A stretch of 59,862 nucleotides of DNA from Clostridia bacterium (GTDB lineage Bacteria; Bacillota; Clostridia; Oscillospirales; Acutalibacteraceae), in the NCBI GenBank assembly GCA_017546665.1, contig JAFYSE010000001.1, positions 1 through 59,862 on the forward strand, given 5' to 3'. The first letter of the stretch is position 1. Every line of letters starts with the position of its first letter. The position numbers and the translations under genes are program-made. Of the stretch, positions 52,845 to 59,862 are shown in pieces. Below the pieces are notes generated by a model. It did no database searches and had not been told where the DNA came from. It worked only from the letters and a program-made list of their open reading frames with translations.

Positions 52845-54286
52845 TATTTTTTCGCTCCTTTATATTCTTCTATAAGGTCCCTACGAATTCTCCACAAATC
52901 CTCGGACAAATCAACATAGTAGGTATGTGGATTTTCAAATCGCTTAACTTCTTCCCAAAGATTATCTATCTGTTCGGAACAATAATCTCTTATTTCATCA
53001 ACGGAAGGCTCATCATAGACACATTCACCATTTACGAAAACGGGAACAAGCAATTTTCTTGCAACAAAGTTCTCAATTTCTTTACGCTTCCAAGTGAAAT
53101 CAGGGTCAAAGAGAGTATATGGCTTACTTTCATCGATTTCCTCATCCTGTAAAGTAAGCACGTCAGCAATAGCCTTGCCTGTGTCACAGTCAAAAAGACG
53201 ATAGAGCATTTTGGAATGTGGGGTTGTGATTTTGCTTACATTTTCGGAAAGGTTGATTTTAGGTGTAATTTTGCCATCAGTTTCAACAGCACAAAGTTTA
53301 TAAACACCGCTGAAAAGTGGTGATGATGCAGAGTTAATAAGTCTTTCACCAACAACAAAGCAGTCAACCTTTGCCCCTTGAGAAATCATATCGTTGATAA
53401 TATATTCGTCAAGAGAGTTGGAGGCAGTAATATTACAGTCAGGATAGCCTGCCTCGTCAAGCATTTTTCTTACCTTCTTTGAAAGATAGGTAATGTCCCC
53501 CGAGTCAATTCGCACACTGACAGGACGTTTGCCCATAGGTGCTAAAACCGTATCAAAAGCTTTAATAGCATTTGGTACACCTGAACGGATTGTGTCATAA
53601 GTATCAACAACCAATGAGCAGTCGTCGGGATATTGTCTTGCAAATTCGCAGAATGCCTCATACTCTGACTCAAACATCTGCACCCAGCTATGAATCATAG
53701 TGTTCATTGTAGGAATTCCGAATTCCTTACCCTGAACAACACCCGATGTACCAATACAACCACCGATATATGCAGCACGAGAGCCATAAAAAGCCATATC
53801 AAAGCCGTTTGAACGACGAGTACCGAACTCGGCAACAGTAGTTCCCCTTGCAGCACGTACAAGTCGGTTAGCCTTTGTCGCTACAAGGCTCTGGTGATTC
53901 ATACAAACAAGTAAAATTGTTTCAATAAGCTGTGCCTGAACAATAGGACCGCGAACCTTGATTACAGGCTCATTAGGGAATACAGGAGTACCCTCAGGAA
54001 CTGACCATATATCGCACTGGAATTTGAAGTTGCGAAGATAATCTATGAACTCGTCGCAAAGCCCCAAGGTCTTTACATATTCTAAATCTTCTCCCGTAAA
54101 TGAAATATTTTTAATGAGTTCAATCATTCTACCAAGTCCTGCAAAAATTGCAAAACCACCTTTATCGGGAACTCTCCTGAAAAACAAGTCAAAATGAGCA
54201 ATTTCATTAGCTTTTCCACTCATAAAAAAGCCGTTAGCCATTGTAAGCTCATAAAGTTCCGTCATTAAAAAACGATTATTAATCAT
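52844..54286 (-). CDS. pncB: Nicotinate phosphoribosyltransferase
   Basis: Converts nicotinate and PRPP to nicotinic acid mononucleotide with PPi release, the entry to the Preiss-Handler salvage of NAD. The 480 aa match the longer Firmicutes form: LMTELYELTMANGFF, the histidine region TMIHSWVQMF, SVRIDSGDI and VVGERLINS. Coupled to ppa downstream. nadE and pncC at 4.7-6.1 kb complete the late steps. Start region: divergent from the nitroreductase gene. Confidence 0.95.
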   Translation of the reverse strand: MINNRFLMTELYELTMANGFFMSGKANEIAHFDLFFRRVPDKGGFAIFAGLGRMIELIKNISFTGEDLEYVKTLGLCDEFIDYLRNFKFQCDIWSVPEGTPVFPNEPVIKVRGPIVQAQLIETILLVCMNHQSLVATKANRLVRAARGTTVAEFGTRRSNGFDMAFYGSRAAYIGGCIGTSGVVQGKEFGIPTMNTMIHSWVQMFESEYEAFCEFARQYPDDCSLVVDTYDTIRSGVPNAIKAFDTVLAPMGKRPVSVRIDSGDITYLSKKVRKMLDEAGYPDCNITASNSLDEYIINDMISQGAKVDCFVVGERLINSASSPLFSGVYKLCAVETDGKITPKINLSENVSKITTPHSKMLYRLFDCDTGKAIADVLTLQDEEIDESKPYTLFDPDFTWKRKEIENFVARKLLVPVFVNGECVYDEPSVDEIRDYCSEQIDNLWEEVKRFENPHTYYVDLSEDLWRIRRDLIEEYKGAKK

Positions 54287-54346
54287 ACTTAATCACTCCT
54301 ATAAAATATTTTATCAAATTATTCTCTAAAAGTCCATAACAAATTA

Positions 54347-54375
54347 TTGAACATCAAAGGTTTTTGATATATAAT
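54347..54375 (+). promoter_or_regulatory. Promoter of the nitroreductase gene with palindromic spacer
   Basis: Plus strand -35 TTGAAC (54347-54352), 17-base spacer, -10 TATAAT (54370-54375). The spacer contains ATCAAA-GGTT-TTTGAT, a 6-base inverted repeat that could be an operator. Confidence 0.65.
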
Positions 54376-54407
54376 TAGTTTACACTCATATTCAAGGAGA
54401 TATTGCT

Positions 54408-54935
54408 ATGTTTAATGAACTTATACTTAAAAGAGAAAGTTGCAGAAATTATAATGGTGAGCCTGTTTCCACAGATTTACTTATAAAATGTGTTGAGTCA
54501 GCAAGACTTTCACCATCTGCTTGTAACTCACAGCCTTGGAAATACTATATTATCAACGGTGGGGAGAATGCAGAAAAAATAAGAGATTGTATTCAACCAA
54601 ACGGTGCAAATAAATTTGTGCAGAATTGTCCTGCATTCGCTATTGTTACTGAAAAGGAAGCAACACTCAAATCCTTTGTTATTGAAAAAGTTAAAAACAG
54701 CCAGAAATGGGCAGAAAATGACATTGGTCTTTCAGTTGCTCATTACTGCTTACAGGCAGCGGAATTAGGTCTCGGCACTTGCATTATCGGTATGGTTGAA
54801 GAAGAAAAAGTCCGTGAATATTTCGGCATCTCAGATAAAATAAGACTTGTTATTGCAACAGGCTATTCAGCAGACGAAAGTCCAAGAAATAAAGTCAGAA
54901 AGCCATTAGAAGATGTTTGTGAAGTTATCGGATAA
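54408..54935 (+). CDS. Nitroreductase-family flavoprotein
   Basis: A 175-aa FMN oxidoreductase: the N-terminal RESCRNYNGEPV, SPSACNSQPWKYYI (FMN binding), then SVAHYCLQAAELGLGTCIIG and IATGYSADESPR. Such enzymes reduce nitro groups, quinones or flavins with NAD(P)H; the natural substrate is unknown. GGAG precedes the ATG. It is transcribed divergently from pncB and lies 24 bases before the phosphoesterase gene, likely the same operon. Confidence 0.9.
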   Translation: MFNELILKRESCRNYNGEPVSTDLLIKCVESARLSPSACNSQPWKYYIINGGENAEKIRDCIQPNGANKFVQNCPAFAIVTEKEATLKSFVIEKVKNSQKWAENDIGLSVAHYCLQAAELGLGTCIIGMVEEEKVREYFGISDKIRLVIATGYSADESPRNKVRKPLEDVCEVIG

Positions 54936-54959
54936 GTTCTTTATTAAAGGAGATTTAAA

Positions 54960-56378
54960 ATGAATAAGGTAACAAAACTCATTTCAACAGCTTTGTGTCT
55001 TATATTGTTATTTACTTCTGTTTTACCTATCAATATTGGGGCAGTATCCGAAGATGATTTCTATGTTGAAAATATTGAGAAAAACAAGGGTGTTTATTTA
55101 AGCCCCGGAGCAGACGATACAGAAATTCGTGTAACCTGGTATGGTGGCAAGGACGACGTTGACCCCATTGTTAAGGTGAGTGAAAACGAGAATATGACAA
55201 ATTCTGTTTCATTTACGGGTACAATTCATTCTAACGAAAAGGTTGAGCGTTCAAACCACGTTACCGTAACCGGTCTTGAAAAGGGAAAAACATATTATTA
55301 TGTATGCTGTGACGGTACTAACGACACAGAGGTAAAATCCTTTAAAACTGTTGCAGATGGTGAAGATTTTTCAGCTATGTATGTAAGTGACATTCACCTT
55401 ACTGGGGAAAGCTATGACGACCCTACACTTTACCAATCTGCGAAGAATTGGGAAAATGCTCTTGTTGAAGCCACAGGAAGAGAAAATATTTCTCTCATTC
55501 TTTCAGGTGGTGACCAAGCAACAGAGGGTCAGCCCCACGAGTATTATGCAACATTCTTGCCCGAAACCCTTAAAAGTATTCCTTTTGCTATGGCTATCGG
55601 CAACCACGACGTAAAGAGATTTACCTATGATGCTTTGGCAAATTATCCTAACACAAAAACCAATAATATTTCAAAATCTCTTATTCACGGCGACTACTAT
55701 TTTGTAAAGGGAAATGCACTTTTCCTTGTGCTTGACAGTACAAATTCATCAGCAGCCGACCACTATAAATTTGTTAAAGATGCAATTAACGAAAACCCCG
55801 ATGTGAAATGGAGAATAATGATGTTCCACCACGATTTATACGGTGGTCACATTGAATCAAGAGAAAGTGAAAACAAGCTTCTTCGTGCTCTTTTCACCCC
55901 TATTATTGATAAATTCCAAATCGACCTTGTTCTTACGGGTCATAGTCATCGTTTCAGCAGAAGCCACGTGATTTACAAGGGTGAAATCACAGAAAATCTT
56001 TGCGATAAAACATCCGTAACAGACCCCGAAGGTACAATTTATCTTAATAACGGTACACTTCGAGTTGACCCTGACTCCGAAAATCAGGATATTATAGATT
56101 CCGATTTAAAGAGCGAGTTTATCGCAACGGATTACATATCGGAAACAAAGGGAATATATAATATTCTCACCTTTACAGACGACAGTTTGACTATAAAATC
56201 CTATACTTATGGGACAGAAAAGCCTTTCACAGAGTTTACAATTAACAAGACATCTCAACAAGGCGGTCACCCTGATAAACCAATACAGGCTTGGTTTGTA
56301 GTTGGTAAATATTTAGGAACTGTATATAACATTATAAACAACATATCAAGAAAGTCCGAAATCCGAGACAGAGGATAA
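54960..56378 (+). CDS. Secreted calcineurin-like metallophosphoesterase
   Basis: A 472-aa secreted protein: signal peptide (about 1-28), a fibronectin-like N-terminal domain as in purple acid phosphatases (about 35-135; TVTGLEKGKTYYY), then the phosphoesterase core with the full set of metal ligands: VSDIHL, SGGDQ, GNHD, MFHHD and GHSHRF. The C-terminus is charged with no anchor motif. Phosphate scavenging or wall-polymer turnover are possible roles; the substrate is unknown. AAAGGAG precedes the ATG. Confidence 0.88.
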   Translation: MNKVTKLISTALCLILLFTSVLPINIGAVSEDDFYVENIEKNKGVYLSPGADDTEIRVTWYGGKDDVDPIVKVSENENMTNSVSFTGTIHSNEKVERSNHVTVTGLEKGKTYYYVCCDGTNDTEVKSFKTVADGEDFSAMYVSDIHLTGESYDDPTLYQSAKNWENALVEATGRENISLILSGGDQATEGQPHEYYATFLPETLKSIPFAMAIGNHDVKRFTYDALANYPNTKTNNISKSLIHGDYYFVKGNALFLVLDSTNSSAADHYKFVKDAINENPDVKWRIMMFHHDLYGGHIESRESENKLLRALFTPIIDKFQIDLVLTGHSHRFSRSHVIYKGEITENLCDKTSVTDPEGTIYLNNGTLRVDPDSENQDIIDSDLKSEFIATDYISETKGIYNILTFTDDSLTIKSYTYGTEKPFTEFTINKTSQQGGHPDKPIQAWFVVGKYLGTVYNIINNISRKSEIRDRG

Positions 56379-56382
56379 AATA

Positions 56383-56408
56383 AGTGCAAAATGCAAAATG
56401 CAAAACGC
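56383..56408 (+). repeat. Short tandem TGCAAAA tract
   Basis: AAGTGCAAAATGCAAAATGC followed by AAAACGC, a 7-base repeat, five bases past the phosphoesterase stop. The same type recurs at 57108-57140 (opposite strand) and 59529-59546. Confidence 0.7.
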
Positions 56409-56411
56409 AGA

Positions 56412-56449
56412 ATTAACGGCGAGGTTTCCCTCGCCGTTATTGTTTTAAT
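56412..56449. terminator. Bidirectional terminator
   Basis: Stem AACGGCGAGG / CCTCGCCGTT with a four-base loop, followed on plus by ATTGTTTTAA. It separates the convergent phosphoesterase and small-protein genes. Confidence 0.85.
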
Positions 56450-56543
56450 ATTTATTTTTGAAGAATATACCTTTTATTAAACCAACCATTACTCCACCAA
56501 GAAAGAGACCAACTTTTCTTCCCCTTCTATTATTCTTTGTCAT
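56445..56543 (-). CDS. Possible 32-aa membrane-associated small protein
   Basis: ATG at 56543 after a GGGTGAT ribosome site, stop at 56445. The product begins with a basic stretch (MTKNNRRGRKVG), followed by one short hydrophobic helix (LFLGGVMVGLIKGIF) and a basic end. It lies 12 bases after the 115-aa gene and before a terminator, so it would be in the same transcript. Size and composition fit a small membrane peptide, but coding status rests on ribosome site and position only. Confidence 0.5.
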   Translation of the reverse strand: MTKNNRRGRKVGLFLGGVMVGLIKGIFFKNKY

Positions 56544-56555
56544 AATAATCACCCA

Positions 56556-56903
56556 TTATAATTTATATTCAATTTCTATTGTAGAAGATTTTCCACTTGG
56601 AGTAGTATGTAAAACGACATCTCCTAAATTCATACATTGTCTCATTGCATTACATACTGATGGCATTCTATCTTTTAATTCCAAATCCTTATGAACATCT
56701 CCTGAAATTAAAATGAGTGATTTTTTCCCAGAGGCCCTTGCTTGTCTTTTCAATTCTCTAATATACTCACGAATTTGTTCCATTGTCATTTTTTCTTCAT
56801 CTTCTTTCTCATTATTTGACTTTTTTTCCATTAACAAATCTACTTTTTCTTCTAATGTTTGAATTCTTGATAATAATTCAACTATAATTTTTTCATAATT
56901 CAT
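56556..56903 (-). CDS. Hypothetical protein, 115 aa
   Basis: The N-terminus is a coiled coil (about 5-32, LLSRIQTLEEKVDLLMEK), followed by a charged hinge and a compact C-terminal domain (about 45-115: KKSLILISGDVHKDL, MPSVCNAMRQCM, HTTPSGKSSTIEIEY). The C-terminal part looks like a conserved domain seen in clostridial plasmid- or phage-related proteins, but I cannot name it with confidence. The ATG at 56903 has GGGGTG nine bases before. Strong own promoter at 56940-56968. More AT-rich than its neighbours, possibly acquired. Confidence 0.7.
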   Translation of the reverse strand: MNYEKIIVELLSRIQTLEEKVDLLMEKKSNNEKEDEEKMTMEQIREYIRELKRQARASGKKSLILISGDVHKDLELKDRMPSVCNAMRQCMNLGDVVLHTTPSGKSSTIEIEYKL

Positions 56904-56939
56904 AGTATACTGCACCCCTTTACGTTAAATACTATTAGT

Positions 56940-56968
56940 ATACTATCACATTTTTTGTAGTATGTCAA
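56940..56968 (-). promoter_or_regulatory. Promoter of the 115-aa/32-aa gene pair
   Basis: Minus strand -35 TTGACA (56963-56968), 17-base spacer, -10 TAGTAT (56940-56945). Downstream AGTATACTAATAGTAT contains a palindrome that could be an operator. Confidence 0.7.
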
Positions 56969-56997
56969 TAGTTTTTGTGCTTTCGTAAAAATAAACC

Positions 56998-57022
56998 GAC
57001 GGGAGCAAGCCCCCGCCCTACA
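56998..57022 (+). repeat. Small palindromic repeat with CTACA tail, copy 3
   Basis: CGGGAGC-AAG-CCCCCG hairpin followed by CCCTACAC. Same layout as the copies at 23235 and 26033, with a different stem. Confidence 0.65.
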
Positions 57023-57073
57023 CTATAACGTCAATCAATAAAAGTAAACTCCCCGATAAATTCAAATTTAAAA

Positions 57074-57107
57074 GACAAAAAAAGCAGGCTTGAAAGCCTG
57101 CCTCTAC
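57074..57107 (-). terminator. Palindromic repeat serving as hisF terminator (repeat copy 4)
   Basis: Minus strand: perfect eight-pair stem GCAGGCTT / AAGCCTGC followed by TTTTTTTG, a good intrinsic terminator after hisF. On plus the same hairpin is followed by CTCTACA, so it also belongs to the CTAC-tail repeat family. Confidence 0.8.
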
Positions 57108-57140
57108 ATTTTGCGCTTTGAGTTTTGCATTTTGCACTTT
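57108..57140 (-). repeat. Short tandem TGCAAAA tract before the hisF terminator
   Basis: Minus strand AAAGTGCAAAATGCAAAACT then CAAAGCGCAAAATGT, directly after the hisF stop; second copy of the 7-base repeat seen at 56383-56408. Confidence 0.7.
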
Positions 57141-57894
57141 ATAATCTTACTGAAATTCCATTGTCTTTGAGATAGTGTTTTAAGTCCATGATTGGAATTT
57201 CGTTGAAGTGGAAGAGAGAGGCTGCAAGGACTGCGTCTGCTTTACCCTCGTTAAATGCGTCAAGAAAATGGGATTTTGCACCTGCGCCACCTGATGCGAT
57301 TACAGGCACACCGACACATTCCGAAACTGCACGATTAAGGCCATTGTCATAGCCCTGTTTTTGACCGTCACAGTCCATACTTGTTAAAAGTATTTCCCCT
57401 GCTCCCCTTTTAACTGCTTCTTCTGCCCATTTAACGGCGTCAATACCAGTAGGGATTCGTCCACCATTGAGATAAACTTCCCAACCCTTGTCGTTTCGTT
57501 TCGCATCAATAGCACAAACTACACATTGGCTACCGAATTTATATGCAGCCTCATTTATAAGGTTTGGATTTCGCACAGCAGCAGAGTTTACTGAAATTTT
57601 GTCAGCACCTGCACGAAGTAATTCCTTAAAATCTTCAACACTCTTTATACCCCCACCAACAGTAAAGGGAATAAAGATATTGTCGGCAACCTGACGGACA
57701 ATTTCAATCATTGTACCCCTACCCTCGTGGGTAGCAGTAATGTCAAGAAGCACTAATTCGTCAGCACCTTTTTTATTGTACTCAATAGCACACTGGACAG
57801 GGTCACCTGCGTCACGGATATTAACGAAACTTACGCCCTTTACAACTCGTCCGTTTTTAACATCAAGGCAAGGTATAATTCTTTTTGCGTACAT
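57139..57894 (-). CDS. hisF: Imidazole glycerol phosphate synthase, cyclase subunit
   Basis: A 251-aa (beta-alpha)8 barrel that uses ammonia from HisH to make IGP and AICAR. The catalytic Asp residues are in [15 protein letters not shown] (Asp11) and VVCAIDAKR (Asp130), with the phosphate sites [10 protein letters not shown] and ASGGAG. The start overlaps the hisH stop by one base. The usual neighbours hisA, hisB and hisI are not beside it, so either histidine genes are dispersed or this pair is detached. Confidence 0.95.
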   Translation of the reverse strand: MYAKRIIPCLDVKNGRVVKGVSFVNIRDAGDPVQCAIEYNKKGADELVLLDITATHEGRGTMIEIVRQVADNIFIPFTVGGGIKSVEDFKELLRAGADKISVNSAAVRNPNLINEAAYKFGSQCVVCAIDAKRNDKGWEVYLNGGRIPTGIDAVKWAEEAVKRGAGEILLTSMDCDGQKQGYDNGLNRAVSECVGVPVIASGGAGAKSHFLDAFNEGKADAVLAASLFHFNEIPIMDLKHYLKDNGISVRL

Positions 57895-58508
57895 TATTTA
57901 ACCTCCATTGATGCAAAATTTCTTAAAATCTGCAATCCCACATCACCTGATTTTTCAGGGTGGAATTGGGTTGCAAAAATATTGTTTTTACCCACTGCAG
58001 AATGAAAATCAATCCCGTAATTTGTGATAGTTGCGATATCATTTTCATCCTCTGCGTGGAGATAATAGGAATGAACAAAATAAACATAGGAATTTTCGGG
58101 AATACCTTTAAAGAGAGTATCATTCTGCTTGATAGTCAATGAATTCCAACCTATATGGGGAATTTTAAGTCCCATATCAGGTGAAAACTTTTTGATTTTG
58201 CCTTTAAAAATGCCAAGCCCTTTAACTCCCGGGGATTCCTCGGATTCTTCAAACAGAAGTTGAAGCCCCAAACAGATACCTAAGAATGGTTTGCCACCCA
58301 ATGCACACTCCTTTACTGTTTCAACGAGTCCACTTTTGAGCATTGAGTCCATAGCGTCACCAAACGAGCCAACACCGGGTAAAAGTACTTTGTCGGCAGA
58401 TTTAATCTTTTCCGGGTCATCCGTTATTATATTTTCAGCACCGATGAAATCAAGTGCTTTTTTTACACTTTGCAGATTTCCTGCACCATAGTCAATAATT
58501 GCAATCAT
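57894..58508 (-). CDS. hisH: Imidazole glycerol phosphate synthase, glutaminase subunit
   Basis: A 204-aa class I glutamine amidotransferase that feeds ammonia to HisF. The catalytic triad is present: Cys in [11 protein letters not shown] and His/Glu in HPEKSG near the C-terminus; oxyanion region [10 protein letters not shown]. It opens [19 protein letters not shown] precedes the ATG. A promoter lies at 58538-58566. Confidence 0.95.
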   Translation of the reverse strand: MIAIIDYGAGNLQSVKKALDFIGAENIITDDPEKIKSADKVLLPGVGSFGDAMDSMLKSGLVETVKECALGGKPFLGICLGLQLLFEESEESPGVKGLGIFKGKIKKFSPDMGLKIPHIGWNSLTIKQNDTLFKGIPENSYVYFVHSYYLHAEDENDIATITNYGIDFHSAVGKNNIFATQFHPEKSGDVGLQILRNFASMEVK

Positions 58509-58537
58509 TTATGTCATTCCTTAAATATAATACGAGT

Positions 58538-58566
58538 ATTTTAGCACATTAAAGTGATATAATCAA
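58538..58566 (-). promoter_or_regulatory. Promoter of hisHF
   Basis: Minus strand -35 TTGATT (58561-58566), 17-base spacer, -10 TAAAAT (58538-58543), about 30 bases before hisH. No T-box or attenuator leader fits in this short leader. Confidence 0.65.
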
Positions 58567-58586
58567 TAGGAACTTGGCTGTTTTAA

Positions 58587-58615
58587 TTGACTTTTGGGAA
58601 GTTTTGCATTAAAAT
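58587..58615 (+). promoter_or_regulatory. Promoter of the HAD-IIA gene
   Basis: Plus strand -35 TTGACT (58587-58592), 17-base spacer, -10 TAAAAT (58610-58615); ACGGAGG ribosome site follows. Confidence 0.7.
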
Positions 58616-58638
58616 TACCTTAACGGAGGTGCATACCA

Positions 58639-59418
58639 ATGAATGATATTTTAAACAAAAAAGGTTTTATCAGCGATATGGACGGTGTTATCTATCACGG
58701 TAACAAAATTCTTCCCGGTGTTGCTGAATTTGTAAACTGGATGATAGACAATGATAAAAAGTTTGTTTTCTTAACAAATAGCCCTGAAAAAACTCCACAC
58801 GAGTTAAGCATGAAGTTGGAAAGAATGGGGCTTAAGGTTTCTGCAGACCATTTCTACACAAGTGCTATGGCTACTGCTGCATTTTTAAGTTCACAAAAAC
58901 CCGGTTGTACTGCTTATGTTATTGGTGAAGGTGCTCTCTCAAAGGCTCTTTATGACCAAGGGATTTATATGAATGACGTTAACCCCGATTATGTTGTAGT
59001 TGGTGAAACTCGAACATATAGTTTTGAAAAAATTGAAAAAGCTATTGAGTTAGTTCTTAAGGGAGCAAAGCTTATCGGCACAAACCCTGACATTACAGGA
59101 CCTACCGAAAGAGGAATTATGCCTGCAACAGGTTCGCTTATTGCTCCTATTGAAATTGCAACAGGTAAAAAGGCATATTTTGTTGGTAAACCAAACCCAC
59201 TTATGCTTCGTCACGGACTTAACAAGCTTGGTTGCCATAGTGAGGAAATCGCTTTTATCGGTGACAGAATGGATACGGACATTATCGCAGGTATTGAGTC
59301 AAATGTTGATACAGTTCTTGTATTAAGTGGTGTTACATCAATGGAAACTATTGATATGTTCCCATACAGACCAAAATACATTTTTGAAAATGTTGGAGAA
59401 ATTCTTACAAAAGAATAA
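58639..59418 (+). CDS. HAD-IIA phosphatase, NagD-like
   Basis: A 259-aa HAD subfamily IIA protein: motif I SDMDGVIYHGN, motif II FLTNSPEKTP, motif III with VGKPNPLMLR and motif IV IGDRMDTDIIAG. The C2b cap (about 75-185) carries the NPD and GTNPD landmarks of NagD. E. coli NagD dephosphorylates UMP and related nucleotides; the substrate here is not known. Monocistronic with its own promoter and terminator, divergent from hisHF. Confidence 0.9.
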   Translation: MNDILNKKGFISDMDGVIYHGNKILPGVAEFVNWMIDNDKKFVFLTNSPEKTPHELSMKLERMGLKVSADHFYTSAMATAAFLSSQKPGCTAYVIGEGALSKALYDQGIYMNDVNPDYVVVGETRTYSFEKIEKAIELVLKGAKLIGTNPDITGPTERGIMPATGSLIAPIEIATGKKAYFVGKPNPLMLRHGLNKLGCHSEEIAFIGDRMDTDIIAGIESNVDTVLVLSGVTSMETIDMFPYRPKYIFENVGEILTKE

Positions 59419-59429
59419 TAAAAGAAAAA

Positions 59430-59466
59430 ATTAAATCGGCACACAACGTGCCGATTTTTTTGTTTT
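59430..59466 (+). terminator. Rho-independent terminator after the HAD-IIA gene
   Basis: Plus strand: stem AAATCGGCAC / GTGCCGATTT with a short ACAAC loop region, then TTTTTGTTTT. Confidence 0.9.
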
Positions 59467-59528
59467 AAACAGGGATTTTTAATTTTTATTACTGTGTTAT
59501 ATAAACCATAAATTGGGGTTTATCGAGG

Positions 59529-59604
59529 AATGCAAAGTGCAAAATGTCGAAACTGCGTTGCGATTATAATTTGACATATTTGCAGGCGTGGAAGCCTGCC
59601 ACTA
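59529..59604 (+). repeat. TGCAAAG/TGCAAAA tract and palindromic repeat copy 5
   Basis: AATGCAAAGTGCAAAATG at 59529-59546 is a third 7-base repeat tract. At 59582-59604, GCAGGC-GTGGAA-GCCTGC is followed by CACTACG, the fifth CTAC-tail hairpin. Otherwise the stretch 59467-59650 holds no gene that I can support. Confidence 0.65.
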
Positions 59605-59652
59605 CGCGACTCCAATAAATTATAATATGCACAAATTCTACATTACACCAAT

Positions 59653-59681
59653 AAAAAAACACAGACAAAATTGTCTGTGTT
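59653..59681 (-). terminator. Terminator after tRNA-Arg
   Basis: Minus strand: stem ACACAGACAA / TTGTCTGTGT, then TTTTTTTAT, about ten bases beyond the tRNA 3' end. Confidence 0.88.
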
Positions 59682-59691
59682 ATCTGTTTTA

Positions 59692-59768
59692 TGGTGCGCT
59701 CGACTGGAATCGAACCAGCGACCTTCAGAGTCGGAGTCTGACGCTCTATCCAACTGAGCTACGAACGC
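59692..59768 (-). tRNA. tRNA-Arg (anticodon CCG)
   Basis: A 77-nt cloverleaf read on minus: acceptor GCGTTCG / CGAGCGC (one G-T pair), D arm GCTC-AGTTGGATA-GAGC, anticodon arm TCAGA-CTCCGAC-TCTGA with anticodon CCG, T arm with GGTTCGATTCC, discriminator A and an encoded CCA. It reads the rare codon CGG. A terminator follows; no other tRNA is beside it in the window. Confidence 0.95.
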
Positions 59769-59808
59769 ATTTTGAATGCGGAATGCTAAATGCTGAATTC
59801 TAAATGAA

Positions 59809-59862
59809 TTATTTAGAATTTTTGCATATAGCAATAAGAAGAGCAATAATCTCATTTATATC
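59809..59862 (-). CDS. Possible 3' end of a gene continuing past the right edge
   Basis: An open frame from the window edge reads DINEIIALLIAICKNSK and stops at 59809-59811. It is short and AT-rich, and the stop lies in a 9-pair ATTCTAAAT / ATTTAGAAT hairpin, so it may equally be non-coding sequence between the tRNA and the next gene. Confidence 0.25.
   Translation of the reverse strand, partial: DINEIIALLIAICKNSK

Noticed and set aside
57139..58508. hisHF as a PseA/LegG-type nonulosonic acid or O-antigen amidotransferase pair
   Set aside because: Both proteins keep the catalytic residues of histidine biosynthesis (Asp11, Asp130, Cys, His, Glu), and no sugar-modification genes are nearby.
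59643..59855. 70-aa minus-strand open frame over the tRNA region
   Set aside because: It runs through the tRNA-Arg gene and its terminator, so it cannot be a real protein gene.

Overview
The window reads as chromosomal DNA of a low-GC, spore-forming Clostridia member, probably Oscillospiraceae/Ruminococcaceae-like and gut-associated. The basis is the sporulation genes yqfC, yqfD and ylbJ, Firmicutes gene orders (yqfC-yqfD-phoH-ybeY-dgkA-era-yqzL-recO; ylxM-ffh-rpsP-khpA-rimM-trmD; mraZ to ftsZ), a DUF4830 protein, a BspA-like leucine-rich-repeat surface protein, and several families of small palindromic intergenic repeats. Nearly every gene lies on the minus strand; only ylbJ, a 74-aa Cys protein, a nitroreductase, a phosphoesterase and a HAD phosphatase are on plus. 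No phage, transposase, CRISPR array or large mobile island is visible.

Layout, left to right. 0-4.2 kb: an Rrf2-type regulator with a B12 methionine synthase, nifS and the start of nifU. 4.3-8.2 kb: gtrA, nadE, pncC, lysS, greA. 8.2-13.6 kb: an unknown gene whose Shine-Dalgarno lies in a hairpin, then ftsE-ftsX-M23-ctpA. In this group both peptidases seem to lack active-site residues and FtsE has a long acidic tail. 13.7-16.1 kb: a secreted leucine-rich-repeat protein with four 70-residue C-terminal repeats, followed by a composite inverted repeat. 16.5-23.6 kb: a PucR/CdaR-like regulator, rsuA, DUF4830, a coiled-coil protein, coaD, rsmD, a HAD phosphatase, a frameshifted uvrC and ptsH. 23.8-28.8 kb: a polysaccharide deacetylase and the trmD-rimM-khpA-rpsP-ffh-ylxM group, then a small lipoprotein. 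28.9-36.6 kb: mutS2, recO, yqzL, era, dgkA, ybeY, phoH, yqfD, yqfC. 36.7-38.1 kb: ylbJ, a five-hairpin array and the Cys-protein gene. 38.2-52.2 kb: the division and cell-wall cluster ftsZ-divIB-murA-murG-ftsW-mraY-murF-murE-pbp-ftsL-rsmH-mraZ, without murD, murC, murB or ftsA. 52.3-59.9 kb: ppa-pncB, nitroreductase, metallophosphoesterase, two small unknown genes, hisF-hisH, a HAD-IIA phosphatase and tRNA-Arg(CCG), separated by short repeats.

How the genes connect. The wall cluster supplies lipid-II synthesis and septal machinery, FtsEX with its M23 partner would control wall hydrolysis, and DgkA and the deacetylase add further envelope functions. NAD salvage is split between pncB (paired with ppa, which removes its PPi), nadE and pncC. 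The Rrf2 gene heads an Fe-S/sulfur operon, and its own promoter and the nifS promoter share a similar near-palindrome. MraZ has matching AAAGTGGAG boxes just downstream of its own promoter.

No clearly new multigene system is evident. The observations most worth following are the tandem hairpin array with a constant TCGATAT linker (37.75-37.85 kb), the apparently catalytically degenerate peptidases of the FtsEX operon, the SD-sequestering hairpin at 9.0 kb, the unannotated small genes (yqzL-like; a 32-aa and 115-aa pair at 56.5-56.9 kb), the uvrC frameshift, and the families of hairpins with a CTAC tail. All calls were made by eye from translated sequence and motifs; no searches were run.
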